Origin: Bacteroidota bacterium
GTDB lineage: Bacteria; Bacteroidota; Bacteroidia; Flavobacteriales_D; Crocinitomicaceae
DNA: 64,000 nucleotides
Assembly (NCBI GenBank): GCA_016192075.1
Contig: JACPUU010000002.1
Location: 1-64,000, forward strand
Direction of reading: 5' to 3'
Shown: positions 15,755 to 25,090 of the stretch, one piece after another
Layout: each line of letters opens with the position of its first letter
Position numbering within the stretch: position 1 is the first letter of the stretch
Translations under genes and position numbers: made by a program
Notes under the pieces: generated by a model
Seen by the model: only the letters and a program-made list of their open reading frames with translations
Databases searched by the model: none
Told to the model about the DNA's origin: nothing

Positions 15755-17101
15755 TCAGAAAAGCACCAGCTTCTCAACACCTACAATCGTACCATCTGCG
15801 CTCAGAATTTTCACAAAATAAGTCCCTTCCGTTTTCAAACCCTGTACTGAAATTTGTGTTGAACCGGAAACCAGGGTTACCTGTAAAACAACTCTGCCTG
15901 AAACATCTGTGATAACAATTTGACCCGATGAAAGCGGGCCGGTTTCAAGGGTAATAAAATCATGAGCCGGGTTGGGCTGAATAACGATTGAACCAGTGGT
16001 TGATTCATACAATCCAACACCCGAAACGGTGAAACAGTCAGAGGTATCAACACAACCATGCTGGGTTACTTCAACAGCAAAATCTCCGTCGTAGGCTGGT
16101 GCAAAAGTCTGATTGGTTGCCAGGGTGACAGCGATGTGACCGTTGCCGCAATCCTGCCATTGGTAAGCAGCGCCCGTAGCATTGGATTCAAGTATAGTAC
16201 CCGATTGGTTTACTGAAATGTCAACGGTATTAATAACCAGGTTGATGGTAATGACAGAGTCACACCCCTCCACATTCTGAATGGTGTCAGAATAGGTATT
16301 TGAATTGGTCCAGGTATAATTTCCGCTGGGTGAGGTATATGTAAAACATACTTCCGGATTAATTGTACTTGCTGTTGGTGTGCAGATATCATAACCCGTA
16401 ATGGCAATATCATCAATGGCAAAACCAGGATTGGTTTCAGTGCCGGTGGTGGTGGCGCCCGAAACAAATCTGAAACCAAAACGCAGTGTTGCCTGGTTGT
16501 CCCAGTTTGGATCAGTGAGTATGGTATTGGTCCAGGTTACCTGGTCAATCCATTGGGTGGTGCCGTTCTGCGGATTGATTACCGGTGTCCATCCCAAACC
16601 GCCGTCGGTGCTGTAGTAAACTTCGCCGTAATAAAGTGTGCTTCCACCGCACATCCACCACAGGTCAAACGTAACAGAATCCTGACCAATTGTACTAATG
16701 TCTGAACTCATTCCTGAAAAAGTGCTTGCGCCTCCAAAAAGACAAAGTCCGTCTGCAGTGACGTAGGATGCAGCAGGTAAAAGACCACCAATATCAAGAG
16801 CAGCCTGAGGTGTTACGTGAAGGTAGGTACTGTTTGGAAAATTGGTAATTCCGGCCGGCTGCGGGGGTGTTGGCGGAACAAAAAGTGGCAGAGGCGGAAC
16901 GCAGGGTATCAGGTCCAGCCCGCCAATATAGATGTTATTCACCGTCCAGGGATTTTCACCATTCAGGACACTTCCCAGATCCAGCGTATTTAACAAAACA
17001 CCTGAGCTGCCTGATTCAAAATCTTCAGTGTGCAAGATAGTTTGTGAAAGTCCCTTTAGTGAGAATGAGATAACTGCCAGCGTGAGTAGAAGAGCTCTCA
17101 T
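15755..17101 (-). CDS. T9SS cargo protein with type A sorting domain
   Basis: This is a 448-residue secreted protein. It has a signal peptide (1-19, ending GLSQ), an ILHTEDFESG start typical of concanavalin-like or MAM-like lectin folds (about 20-240), a Cys-bearing middle (about 240-360) and a C-terminal type A sorting domain (about 366-448: VIQPNPAHDFITLE, then VTDVSGRVVL, GTYFVKI and EKLVLF). The tail marks it for export through the PorU/PorV system encoded at 40-45 kb. The adhesive or binding role is inference. Confidence 0.85.
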   Translation of the reverse strand: MRALLLTLAVISFSLKGLSQTILHTEDFESGSSGVLLNTLDLGSVLNGENPWTVNNIYIGGLDLIPCVPPLPLFVPPTPPQPAGITNFPNSTYLHVTPQAALDIGGLLPAASYVTADGLCLFGGASTFSGMSSDISTIGQDSVTFDLWWMCGGSTLYYGEVYYSTDGGLGWTPVINPQNGTTQWIDQVTWTNTILTDPNWDNQATLRFGFRFVSGATTTGTETNPGFAIDDIAITGYDICTPTASTINPEVCFTYTSPSGNYTWTNSNTYSDTIQNVEGCDSVITINLVINTVDISVNQSGTILESNATGAAYQWQDCGNGHIAVTLATNQTFAPAYDGDFAVEVTQHGCVDTSDCFTVSGVGLYESTTGSIVIQPNPAHDFITLETGPLSSGQIVITDVSGRVVLQVTLVSGSTQISVQGLKTEGTYFVKILSADGTIVGVEKLVLF

Positions 17102-17323
17102 GATTTTAGTCTATAAACGTTTCTTTCCTTGTTGTGAGTAAGCGAACCCTCTTCTGGTTAAAGGCCTTGTTAGGCCCTTTTACACAAAAGAGAAATTAAA
17201 GATAAGCAAAATTTACCGGATGCTTATGATGCAAGCGTCAAACACCGGCGGGCTTGGGTTTTGAGTCATAACAGGTGTTCCTGACCTGAACACAGATGAT
17301 ATTAAAAATTACCCCAATAAAAA

Positions 17324-17351
17324 ACCGCCGCCGGAATTTCCGGCGGCGGTT
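17324..17351 (-). terminator. GC-rich rho-independent terminator
   Basis: ACCGCCGCCGGAA and TTCCGGCGGCGGT form a long, almost loop-less stem. Read on the minus strand it follows the T9SS gene at 17374 and is trailed by a T-run. Confidence 0.9.
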
Positions 17352-17373
17352 CGTTCAAACGTAATAGTGTTTC

Positions 17374-19095
17374 TTAGCGGTTAACTACCACCTGAACATC
17401 TTTTGATGTTCCGTCAGCATACGTAACTTTTAACGTATACGTGCCGGTTGCCAGGGAAGTAACATCGAGTGTGAGCATAGAAGAGTTCATGCTTACATTC
17501 TGAACAGCTACAATTTTTCCGGTAATGTCAATGATTGAAACAAGTACATCACCTTCACAATTTCCAAGTGGAATGTTGATAGACTGGTTAGCCGGATTCG
17601 GGAATGGCATAAGTTCAGGTTTTGGCAGTTCAACCAATCCCAGCGTCGTTGCATCAAAGAAATTAATTGAAACAGATGGAGACTGGTCTGTTCCGTATCC
17701 TGCAGGATACCACTGACCACCATCGATGCGAATCATGTTAATTGGCTGCAGATAGGTTTCAAAATTCCAGTTGTAGTCAAGTTTTGAGTCATAACCCGGG
17801 TAAATGGTTGGTGAATAAATATTCAGGCAAAACAGGTAACGTTGATTGTCTTGCAGGGCCAGGTAGGTATCAAATTCTGCATAAACATTTTCAGCCTGAA
17901 GATCTGCGGTATAAATATATTCTGACGCAGCAATTTCATTCAGGGTAATGTTGTTCAGGTCAAGTGCAACATCATTGATGTCTGTAAAAACATCATTCCA
18001 TTCGTAAAGTGAAATTTCAACAAATTCACCATCAATACTTGTTGGTGTTGGGTTTTGCGAAGTACCGGCAGAAAAATTAATTCCTCTTGCAGCAATACGG
18101 CTGGCATTTGGATCCTGGAAAGCAAGGCAGATTTCGAGGGTTGAAGTAGACCCGTTGAATTGGGTAAGATCAGTAATTGGTTTAAGTGTTACTTCATCCA
18201 TTGAGGCATATGACCAGAGTGAATCATTGATCATAAAATCAGCTTCGCGGACATTGTCATAGGTTGATTCATCGAGTGGTGTCATGTCAACTGAATAAAC
18301 CATGTCGTAGTAGCCGTTTGCATACGTAGATTGTGAAAACGTTGGCAGGGAAACAAAAACCGAGTCGCCGGATACCAAATCAAACGGGGCCGAAGTAGCG
18401 TCGTATAAATTGGTAGCACCCAGGTCTATCATACAATTAACCGTAATTCCGGTCTGGTCGTTGGTTCCGTAGTTGCGGATCCAGGTTCCGATTTGTACTT
18501 CAAATTCAGTGTTATCCTGGCAAAGCATCTGAACATTCGAGAAACTTTCAGCGCGCAGTACATCAGCATCTGTGAAGCCCAGGTCGTCAGCATAAAGACC
18601 GTTTTTTGATCCGATAAAAATGGATGTGCTTTCAGCCAGAATTTCAGGACGCAATAAAGCACCGTCTGCGTTGGAGATCATAACAACGGGAATGGTTACA
18701 TTCAGTCCTTCAGCACCGCCGCCCATAGCAACGGGTGCACCGGCAGCATTGTTAATAATAACCACTGCTATGGCACCTGCATCCTGCGCATTTTTGGCTT
18801 TAAGACCAAATTCACAGCTTCCGCGGTAAAGCACCGCTACTTTGCCTGTAAGGTCATTGATCAGGGCATTGCAGGCCAGAGAGTCAGCGGATGTTCCATC
18901 GTCTGCAAATGCCATAATTCCCGACACGGCATTCAATGGGTCTGTCATATCAGGAGAAGCCCAGGTTGTTCCGGATGCGTAAGTAAAATCATAATTGCCT
19001 TCGTTTGGAGACGGAGCCTCCACATAGCAGATAATCTGCGAGGAGCTGACAAAGGCCAATAGCACAGCACCTACACTTAGTAGAAATTTTTTCAT
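17374..19095 (-). CDS. T9SS cargo protein with PA domain and type A sorting domain
   Basis: This is a 573-residue secreted protein. After the signal peptide (1-19) comes a protease-associated domain (about 55-155; KVAVLYRGSCEFGLKAKNAQDAG is its core, written here only in part: YRGSCEFGLKA). A long beta-rich region follows, then a type A sorting domain (about 490-573) with FPNPANQSINIPL, ITGKIVAVQ, TGTYTLKV and KDVQVVVNR. PA domains usually sit in or beside secreted peptidases, but no protease site is visible here. It is monocistronic with a terminator behind it. Confidence 0.85.
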   Translation of the reverse strand: MKKFLLSVGAVLLAFVSSSQIICYVEAPSPNEGNYDFTYASGTTWASPDMTDPLNAVSGIMAFADDGTSADSLACNALINDLTGKVAVLYRGSCEFGLKAKNAQDAGAIAVVIINNAAGAPVAMGGGAEGLNVTIPVVMISNADGALLRPEILAESTSIFIGSKNGLYADDLGFTDADVLRAESFSNVQMLCQDNTEFEVQIGTWIRNYGTNDQTGITVNCMIDLGATNLYDATSAPFDLVSGDSVFVSLPTFSQSTYANGYYDMVYSVDMTPLDESTYDNVREADFMINDSLWSYASMDEVTLKPITDLTQFNGSTSTLEICLAFQDPNASRIAARGINFSAGTSQNPTPTSIDGEFVEISLYEWNDVFTDINDVALDLNNITLNEIAASEYIYTADLQAENVYAEFDTYLALQDNQRYLFCLNIYSPTIYPGYDSKLDYNWNFETYLQPINMIRIDGGQWYPAGYGTDQSPSVSINFFDATTLGLVELPKPELMPFPNPANQSINIPLGNCEGDVLVSIIDITGKIVAVQNVSMNSSMLTLDVTSLATGTYTLKVTYADGTSKDVQVVVNR

Positions 19096-19216
19096 GGTTC
19101 AAGATTTAGTAAATTTTTCATGGCTAAAATACGAAAAAAAACGGGGAACCCAATACGTTCTAAAGTCTTGACAGGCAATGTTTAAAATTTCACAGATAAA
19201 TGCCGGGCTGTAGCCT

Positions 19217-21091
19217 TTACAGTTCCTTGAATTCACGATACATGCATTCCAGCACGGCACGGCATTTTTTCAACACCAGGTCTGTTTGGGCCTGGTCAGT
19301 ATAGGCGGTATTGATCAGGTGGTCTTCAATCATTTGGTAGACCGTATAACCTGAGCTGTCTTTCCAGCCATAAGAAAGTGTTGAGGTGCAAATAGCCCAT
19401 TCCGGAGAATTTGGATTCAGCAAATCTTTGCTCCAGTGAAACGCTGAAGCGTCCAGCTGTAATTGATTCAGCAGGGTTGCAGCAAGGTCAGCCTGTGATC
19501 CTATTTTAGTAATTTCAGTTCCACGCATTTCCGGTTTAATGGCTCCACCCCAGAATAGGAGAGGAATGTGAAAAAAGTCTTCTTGGTAAGTATCGTCATT
19601 GATGATATTGGTTTTACCATGGTCAGCCACAAAAATGACCAGTGTATTTTCAAAGTCAGGCAATGCCCTTATACCTTCTGTAAATTTTCCCAGGTGCTCG
19701 TCGGCATAATGCATGCTGGTTACATAACCGTCTCCGTTATAACCAGGGTAGGGTTGCGCCGGCATGTCGTAAGGTGCGTGTGTGCTTTGGGTAAACAAAC
19801 CATAGAAATAAGGTCTTTTGGCTTTTTGAATTTCAGACAGAAAATAGGGGAACATGGCTTCATCATGAATGCCAAGCTGTCCTTTGGGTTCAAGATTCAG
19901 ATCATTTTCATCAACCAGTTTATCAAAGCCCACATCACCCAGGTAACCGCCAATATTCCCGTATGAAAGTGATCCGCCAAATGTGTAAAATGTAGCATAC
20001 CCCTGTTCTTCCAATACCTGGTTCAGGCTTGGCAGTTTCCGGCATTTGGCAGATTCGGTGGAAATGGAAATTCCGGAAATGGTAGGATATCCGCTGATGA
20101 TAGAAGAGTGCCCTGTTTCAGATGTTCCGCCGGTTGCGTACACCTGGCTGAACAAAATTCCCTCATTGCAAAGCGCATTAAAATGAGGCGTTATGTCTTT
20201 TTCACCTCCCAGCGGCTCAATCATTTGGGCTGACCAGCCTTCAAGTGTAACCAGAACAATATTTGGCCTGTTTGTAGAAAAAACCGGTACCAGTGAATCT
20301 GCCGGAGCAGTAGCATAAACCTCGTTTTTAATTTGTTCTGCCTCTTCCGGTGAAAGGTTGTTGAAATATTCTTCCAGGTCAACTTTCATGTAAGTGTATG
20401 ACATGTGTATAAAATTCCAGGCAGAATTAACCGTTACATCATTCACAATACGGGCGTCTGAGTAATAGGCATCGGTGGCACTTACCGGAATTTCCTGCCA
20501 GCCACCGCGCACGCCTACACCAAAAATGCCGGTACCAATGAACAGGTAAATCAGTGCTGATCCGATTTTTTTTGTTGCGGACAACTCAATCACACCCAGG
20601 TAATTTTTTTTGAAAAGCCGGGTATAAATAAGCCAGGCAAAAACCAGTTGAATAACCAGGTAAAAAAGAAACCAGTAGGTATAAGAGCCGGATGAGGTTC
20701 TGAAAATTTCTGAAGGGGTGGTAAAATGAATCCAGATTTTGGAAGAGAGCTTGGTTTGCCATTCATAATAACTCACAATTTCGCCGGCTGCAATAAGTGA
20801 GGTAACAAGAATCATGAACCACATAAAAATGGCAATGACCCGGTTTAAGATGCGTATCCCTTTTTCAGTTTTTGGTATAAAAGCAAGCACACTCAGGAGA
20901 AACGGAATGCCCATAATGTAACTGAAACCGGCATAATCCAGCCGCAGGGCATGAAAAGGCATGGCAAACAGGTCACTGTAATGTCCTTTAAATTCACCGT
21001 AAAAGTGAAAAATAAAGAGTAACCGCTGAAACGTAAAAAGAATCAACCAGATCAGAAAAAGTTTGAGGGGGTAGAGGGCCTGACGCTTCAT
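19217..21091 (-). CDS. LTA-synthase-like membrane sulfatase/phosphotransferase
   Basis: This is a 624-residue enzyme with about five N-terminal membrane segments (residues 10-190) and a large outer domain of the alkaline phosphatase superfamily. The domain has NIVLVTLEGWSAQ (metal ligand), ATGGTSETGHSSI with the likely Thr nucleophile, and FVADHGK. This layout is shared by lipoteichoic acid synthases and phosphoglycerol or phosphoethanolamine transferases. In a Gram-negative cell the acceptor is probably a lipid or glycan head group, but which one cannot be told from sequence. Monocistronic. Confidence 0.87.
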   Translation of the reverse strand: MKRQALYPLKLFLIWLILFTFQRLLFIFHFYGEFKGHYSDLFAMPFHALRLDYAGFSYIMGIPFLLSVLAFIPKTEKGIRILNRVIAIFMWFMILVTSLIAAGEIVSYYEWQTKLSSKIWIHFTTPSEIFRTSSGSYTYWFLFYLVIQLVFAWLIYTRLFKKNYLGVIELSATKKIGSALIYLFIGTGIFGVGVRGGWQEIPVSATDAYYSDARIVNDVTVNSAWNFIHMSYTYMKVDLEEYFNNLSPEEAEQIKNEVYATAPADSLVPVFSTNRPNIVLVTLEGWSAQMIEPLGGEKDITPHFNALCNEGILFSQVYATGGTSETGHSSIISGYPTISGISISTESAKCRKLPSLNQVLEEQGYATFYTFGGSLSYGNIGGYLGDVGFDKLVDENDLNLEPKGQLGIHDEAMFPYFLSEIQKAKRPYFYGLFTQSTHAPYDMPAQPYPGYNGDGYVTSMHYADEHLGKFTEGIRALPDFENTLVIFVADHGKTNIINDDTYQEDFFHIPLLFWGGAIKPEMRGTEITKIGSQADLAATLLNQLQLDASAFHWSKDLLNPNSPEWAICTSTLSYGWKDSSGYTVYQMIEDHLINTAYTDQAQTDLVLKKCRAVLECMYREFKEL

Positions 21092-21169
21092 TGGGTAAAG
21101 TTAAGCATAGTTTTCAATTTGTCCGCGGCTGATGTGACGTTTGTCACTTTCCGGTTTCTTAAGTTGTCG

Positions 21170-21177
21170 TAATTTTG
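21170..21177 (+). promoter_or_regulatory. -7 promoter box TAATTTTG
   Basis: This is an exact TAnnTTTG match 9 nt before the ATG at 21187, giving a very short leader for the DUF983-thioredoxin pair. Confidence 0.5.
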
Positions 21178-21186
21178 GGGTATAAA

Positions 21187-21591
21187 ATGAACGTTATGTT
21201 TGCTTCATTAAAAGGAAAAAGAATTTACAGCATTTTAAATAATAAGTGCCCTGTTTGTCATGAAGGTGAATTTTACGAGGTACGTAATCCGTATGATCTT
21301 AAAAATTTCAGCAAAAACTATGAGCGCTGCAGTGTATGCAATCACAAGTTTGAAATGGAGACAGGCTTTTTTTACGGGGCCATGTATGTGAGTTATGCGC
21401 TGTCTGTCGCTTTTTCAGTTTCTATTTTTGTGGCTATCGGGGTTTTGTTTCCACAGTCGCCTTATTATGTATACCTGATTGCTATTTTGACCGGAATTGT
21501 AGTGTTGATGCCGGTAACCTACCGGTTAAGCCGCCTGGTGTGGATGAATTTTTTCTATCATTATGAACCCCAAAAAACGGCAGCGAAATGA
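21187..21591 (+). CDS. DUF983 membrane protein
   Basis: This is a 134-residue protein with an N-terminal zinc-ribbon-like part (CPVCHEG and, later, CSVCNHKFEM) followed by two membrane segments (about 62-84 and 92-112). That is the DUF983 plan, whose function is unknown. The start is taken at ATG 21187; ATG 21196 is also possible, and an in-frame TTG at 21175 lies inside the promoter box. The stop overlaps the thioredoxin ATG by 4 nt, so the two are translationally coupled. Confidence 0.82.
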   Translation: MNVMFASLKGKRIYSILNNKCPVCHEGEFYEVRNPYDLKNFSKNYERCSVCNHKFEMETGFFYGAMYVSYALSVAFSVSIFVAIGVLFPQSPYYVYLIAILTGIVVLMPVTYRLSRLVWMNFFYHYEPQKTAAK

Positions 21592-21884
21592 GCAAATTTG
21601 GTGAGTTGATTGCTTCTGAAAAACTTGTACTGGTTGATTTTTTTGCTACCTGGTGTGGTCCATGCAAGATGCTTGCCCCCATACTGGAAGAGGTTTCTAA
21701 AAAAGTTGGAAGCAAGGTAAAAGTTGTCAAAATAGATGTGGATAAAAATCAGGGGGTAGCGGCTAAATTAAATGTTCGCGGTGTGCCTACACTGATTCTG
21801 TATAAAAACGGAACCCAGGTCTGGAGACAATCGGGCGTTGTTCCGGTTGATCAGCTGGTGAAACTCGTAGAACATTATACTTAA
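21588..21884 (+). CDS. trxA: Thioredoxin
   Basis: This is a 98-residue cytoplasmic thioredoxin with the active site W22-C23-G24-P25-C26-K27, the cis-Pro segment VRGVPTLILYKNG and no signal peptide. It reduces disulfides in target proteins and could feed electrons to the DsbD protein encoded at 13187. It is coupled to the DUF983 gene by an ATGA overlap. The symbol is tentative because such genomes carry more than one thioredoxin. Confidence 0.88.
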   Translation: MSKFGELIASEKLVLVDFFATWCGPCKMLAPILEEVSKKVGSKVKVVKIDVDKNQGVAAKLNVRGVPTLILYKNGTQVWRQSGVVPVDQLVKLVEHYT

Positions 21885-22038
21885 CCCACAGGGTGCGGTT
21901 GAGGGTCCTCAATAGGTCCGTTTACCGGAATCATGAAGATTAATGCGGGTTCTGATACCGTTTACGCAGAATGATATAATTTCAGTGATCAACCACTCTG
22001 TCCTTTTTTTCGTAACTTAGTTTACAAACTTGTCACGG

Positions 22039-24468
22039 ATGAAATTTACCCTTACTGCTGTTATTTTTTTTGTTGGTATTCATTTTCTCAAAGCCCAGGG
22101 ACCATCCTGCCAGGATCGCCATCAGCATGAAATTCGCGCACAGTTTAAATCAGGCAATGAAAGTTTGCGCAGTGATACTGTTGATGTTCTCAATTATGAC
22201 ATTTACCTTGATTTTACCAATGCAGATGCAGGCTTGTTGAAAGGGTCCTGTGAAGTAAAGTTTTCACCTTTTTTTAATGTGAATTCAATCAGTCTTGATT
22301 TACTTCAGTTGAATGTAGATTCAGTTGTAATGCATGGTAACTCAATTCCGTTTTCACACAACGATACCTTACTTGTGGCACAGTTGGCGGCAACTGTTAA
22401 TGCCGGTGTGGCTGACAGTCTTACCGTTTATTACCAGGGTTCACCGCCAATGGATCCATCTGGCTGGGGCGGATTTTATATGACCGGCGGGTATTATTAT
22501 AACCTGGGTGTGGGCTTTCAGTCTGACCCGCATAATTTTGGCCGCGCCTGGCATCCTTGTTTTGATAATTTTGTAGAGCGGGCCACCTATCAGTTTCGTG
22601 TTTTAACTGACGGAGGAAACACTGCCTATTGCAACGGCACGCGTGAAAGTGTCACCAGCGTTGGAACAGATTCTCTGCTCACAGTCTGGAACCTTCAAAC
22701 AGAAATTCCGTCCTACCTGGCGTCTGTTGCGGTGTCTTCTTACACCCACGTTGTGCAGAATTATTTTTCAGTGTTGCAGAGTCAGAATATTCCGGTATGG
22801 CTTGCCGCAAAACCGGCTGATACGACTAACCTCAAGGCCTCATTCATTAACCTGACCAATGCACTGGCAGGTTTTGAAAATTATTATGGTCCGTATAACT
22901 GGGAGCGGGTTGGTTATGTATTGGTGCCTTTTAATTCAGGCGCCATGGAGCATGCTACCAACATTGCTTACCCGCTGCTCACCGCAAACGGAACCACGGC
23001 GTATGAAACGCTTATGGCACATGAACTTTCGCATCATTGGTGGGGTGATTGGGTGACCTGTATGACTGCAGAAGAAATGTGGATCAATGAGGGAATGGCC
23101 AAATATTCAGAACATCTTTTTACCGAATGGGTGTATGATTATGACGCTTATATGAACCTGGTGCGTGACAATCATTATGACGTGCTGCACAAAGCACACA
23201 TTAATGACAGCGGCTATTATGCGCTCAACGCCGTTCCGGTAAAATACACCTATGGTGATCACAGTTATAACAAGGGCGCTGATGTATTACACACACTGCG
23301 TTCATACATGGGAGATGCTGCTTTTTTTGCAGGGCTGCAATCTATTCAGGCAACGTATGGTGGCGGCAATATTTCCAGTGTGGAGTTTATGAATCATCTC
23401 AATTCATTAGGCGGTATTAACGTAACTGATTTTTTTAATGCCTGGATTTTTCAACCGGGTTTTGCTCATTTTTCAGTAGCTGATTTTAATGTGACACCAA
23501 CTACTGGTAGTTATTTGGTTGAGGTGATTGTTGATCAGAAATTGAAAGGCGGGGCTGATTATCATCAGAATGTTCCGTTGCAGATTACCTTTATGGATGC
23601 CGGCTTTAATGTACATACTGAAACTATTACAATGCCTGCCGGTTACGCTGTATTTAATTTTGATATTCCCATTAATCCGGTTTTTGTAGGTATTAATCTG
23701 AACGAACGAATTAATGATGCCACCACAGCGGTGTCAGAAACCATCACATCAACCGGAAATTTTCTGTGGAATTATGCCAACGTTAGATTGGGTGTTACCG
23801 GGTTGACTGACTCTGCCTTTGTGCGCATTGAACACAATTGGGTATACCCTGATGTAGTTGGAGTACCTGACAATATTCAGATTTCAATGGATCGTTATTG
23901 GAATATTCATGGTGTAAACCTTGAAAACGTAACAGGTAACCTGCGGTTTGATTACAACGGAAAACCAATTCCAAGCGGCAATTTTGACAATGCGCTCATG
24001 GTTGATTTAGGAAATCAGGCTTTCACGGAAGATAGTCTGGTGCTTTTATACCGGCCTGATGCACAATCAAGCTGGGGGGTTCACACAAATTACACCGTCA
24101 GTTATACCGGATCACATACCGACAAATCAGGATACATAACCGTAAATACTTTTGCGCCGGGACAATATGCATTTGGTTACCGCACCAATTCAGTTGGTAT
24201 TTTTGAAGCATCCAGGGCTGACAGAATTTATTCCATCTATCCGAATCCGGCAACTGATTCTGTTTTAATTGATCTTACCAATTGGGACGATGAACATCTA
24301 ATTCTTCAGGTTGTTGGAATGGAGGGTAAAGTTGCAATCCGGAAACAAATTCAGGGCGGTCAAAAAAATTTAATTGATCTGTCTGATCTGGGTGATGGGA
24401 TGTACCTGGTATTAATTTCTGAGGTATCCGGTCAAACGCTGGGTACCAAACGCATTGTGGTTAAGTAA
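22039..24468 (+). CDS. Secreted M1-family metallopeptidase with T9SS sorting domain
   Basis: This is an 809-residue zinc aminopeptidase homologue. It has a signal peptide (1-20), the N-terminal M1 saddle domain, the substrate motif GAMEHATN (GAMEN-like), and the zinc site H328-E329-L-S-H332 with E351 after 18 residues. The C-terminus (about 725-809) is a type A sorting domain with YPNPATDSVLIDL and LGTKRIVVK. So it is a secreted peptidase for nutrient peptides, delivered by T9SS. The ATG at 22039 gives a clean signal peptide; a TTG at 22030 adds three residues and is less likely. Confidence 0.92.
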   Translation: MKFTLTAVIFFVGIHFLKAQGPSCQDRHQHEIRAQFKSGNESLRSDTVDVLNYDIYLDFTNADAGLLKGSCEVKFSPFFNVNSISLDLLQLNVDSVVMHGNSIPFSHNDTLLVAQLAATVNAGVADSLTVYYQGSPPMDPSGWGGFYMTGGYYYNLGVGFQSDPHNFGRAWHPCFDNFVERATYQFRVLTDGGNTAYCNGTRESVTSVGTDSLLTVWNLQTEIPSYLASVAVSSYTHVVQNYFSVLQSQNIPVWLAAKPADTTNLKASFINLTNALAGFENYYGPYNWERVGYVLVPFNSGAMEHATNIAYPLLTANGTTAYETLMAHELSHHWWGDWVTCMTAEEMWINEGMAKYSEHLFTEWVYDYDAYMNLVRDNHYDVLHKAHINDSGYYALNAVPVKYTYGDHSYNKGADVLHTLRSYMGDAAFFAGLQSIQATYGGGNISSVEFMNHLNSLGGINVTDFFNAWIFQPGFAHFSVADFNVTPTTGSYLVEVIVDQKLKGGADYHQNVPLQITFMDAGFNVHTETITMPAGYAVFNFDIPINPVFVGINLNERINDATTAVSETITSTGNFLWNYANVRLGVTGLTDSAFVRIEHNWVYPDVVGVPDNIQISMDRYWNIHGVNLENVTGNLRFDYNGKPIPSGNFDNALMVDLGNQAFTEDSLVLLYRPDAQSSWGVHTNYTVSYTGSHTDKSGYITVNTFAPGQYAFGYRTNSVGIFEASRADRIYSIYPNPATDSVLIDLTNWDDEHLILQVVGMEGKVAIRKQIQGGQKNLIDLSDLGDGMYLVLISEVSGQTLGTKRIVVK

Positions 24469-24504
24469 TCAGCCGTATTTGCTTTCGCACATCATTTGGA
24501 GTAA

Positions 24505-24541
24505 AAAAAAAGCGAAGCCGTTTTATAGCTTCGCTTTTTAA
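24505..24541. terminator. Bidirectional rho-independent terminator
   Basis: AAAAAGCGAAGC pairs with GCTTCGCTTTTT around a 9-nt loop. It lies between two convergent genes and has a T-tract on both strands, so it can end both transcripts. Confidence 0.9.
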
Positions 24542-24559
24542 TATAAAATGGACAACGGT

Positions 24560-24973
24560 TTAATGTCTTCCCCAAAGTGAAATTACAGCGCGGCCTTTTT
24601 GTGTGGGAGCCGATTTGTAGTTCAGGTTTACTTTATGAATAATCCGTTTGTTGCCTTCCAGGTCAATAACCCGTGTCTCTGAACCGGCGGTAAATACTTT
24701 ATCAAAAACAATGTTTTCATTGTCACCGTTTCCAAAAATTATATTGATATTGGTCAGGTGAATAGGTGCTTTTGCAATGCGCAGTTGAACAGCGGTAAAA
24801 ACACCTTCATTGCCGGTAACAATTATTTCATCGTGATCAGCAGTCATGCTGACAATGCGTGATCCCAATTGTTCCCATGCCTGGGAAACTTTTGCCAGGC
24901 TTTGGCCGGCCTGTGAGGCAGAGAATGCTGATACTCCAACCAGGGTTAGTAATGCAAGCAGTGTAGTTTTCAT
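24560..24973 (-). CDS. Small secreted protein, DUF2541-like
   Basis: This is a 137-residue protein with a signal peptide (1-22, ASQAG). The mature part has the order WEQLGSRIV, HDEIIVTG, IAKAPIHLTNINIIFGNG, GSETRVIDLEGNKRIIHKV, ending in RAVISLWGR. This order matches what I remember of DUF2541 (YaaI-like) proteins, but I could not check it. Likely a periplasmic beta-sandwich of unknown function. Confidence 0.75.
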   Translation of the reverse strand: MKTTLLALLTLVGVSAFSASQAGQSLAKVSQAWEQLGSRIVSMTADHDEIIVTGNEGVFTAVQLRIAKAPIHLTNINIIFGNGDNENIVFDKVFTAGSETRVIDLEGNKRIIHKVNLNYKSAPTQKGRAVISLWGRH

Positions 24974-25090
24974 AGGTCTATTTTTAGTTTAACGATTTAC
25001 TTCTGTTGGTTTGACACTCAAAAAGGCAGAAGGTTTAATCCATCTTGTTGAATTCGTGTCTGTTTACACATTCAATTTCTGTGCCAGGTA

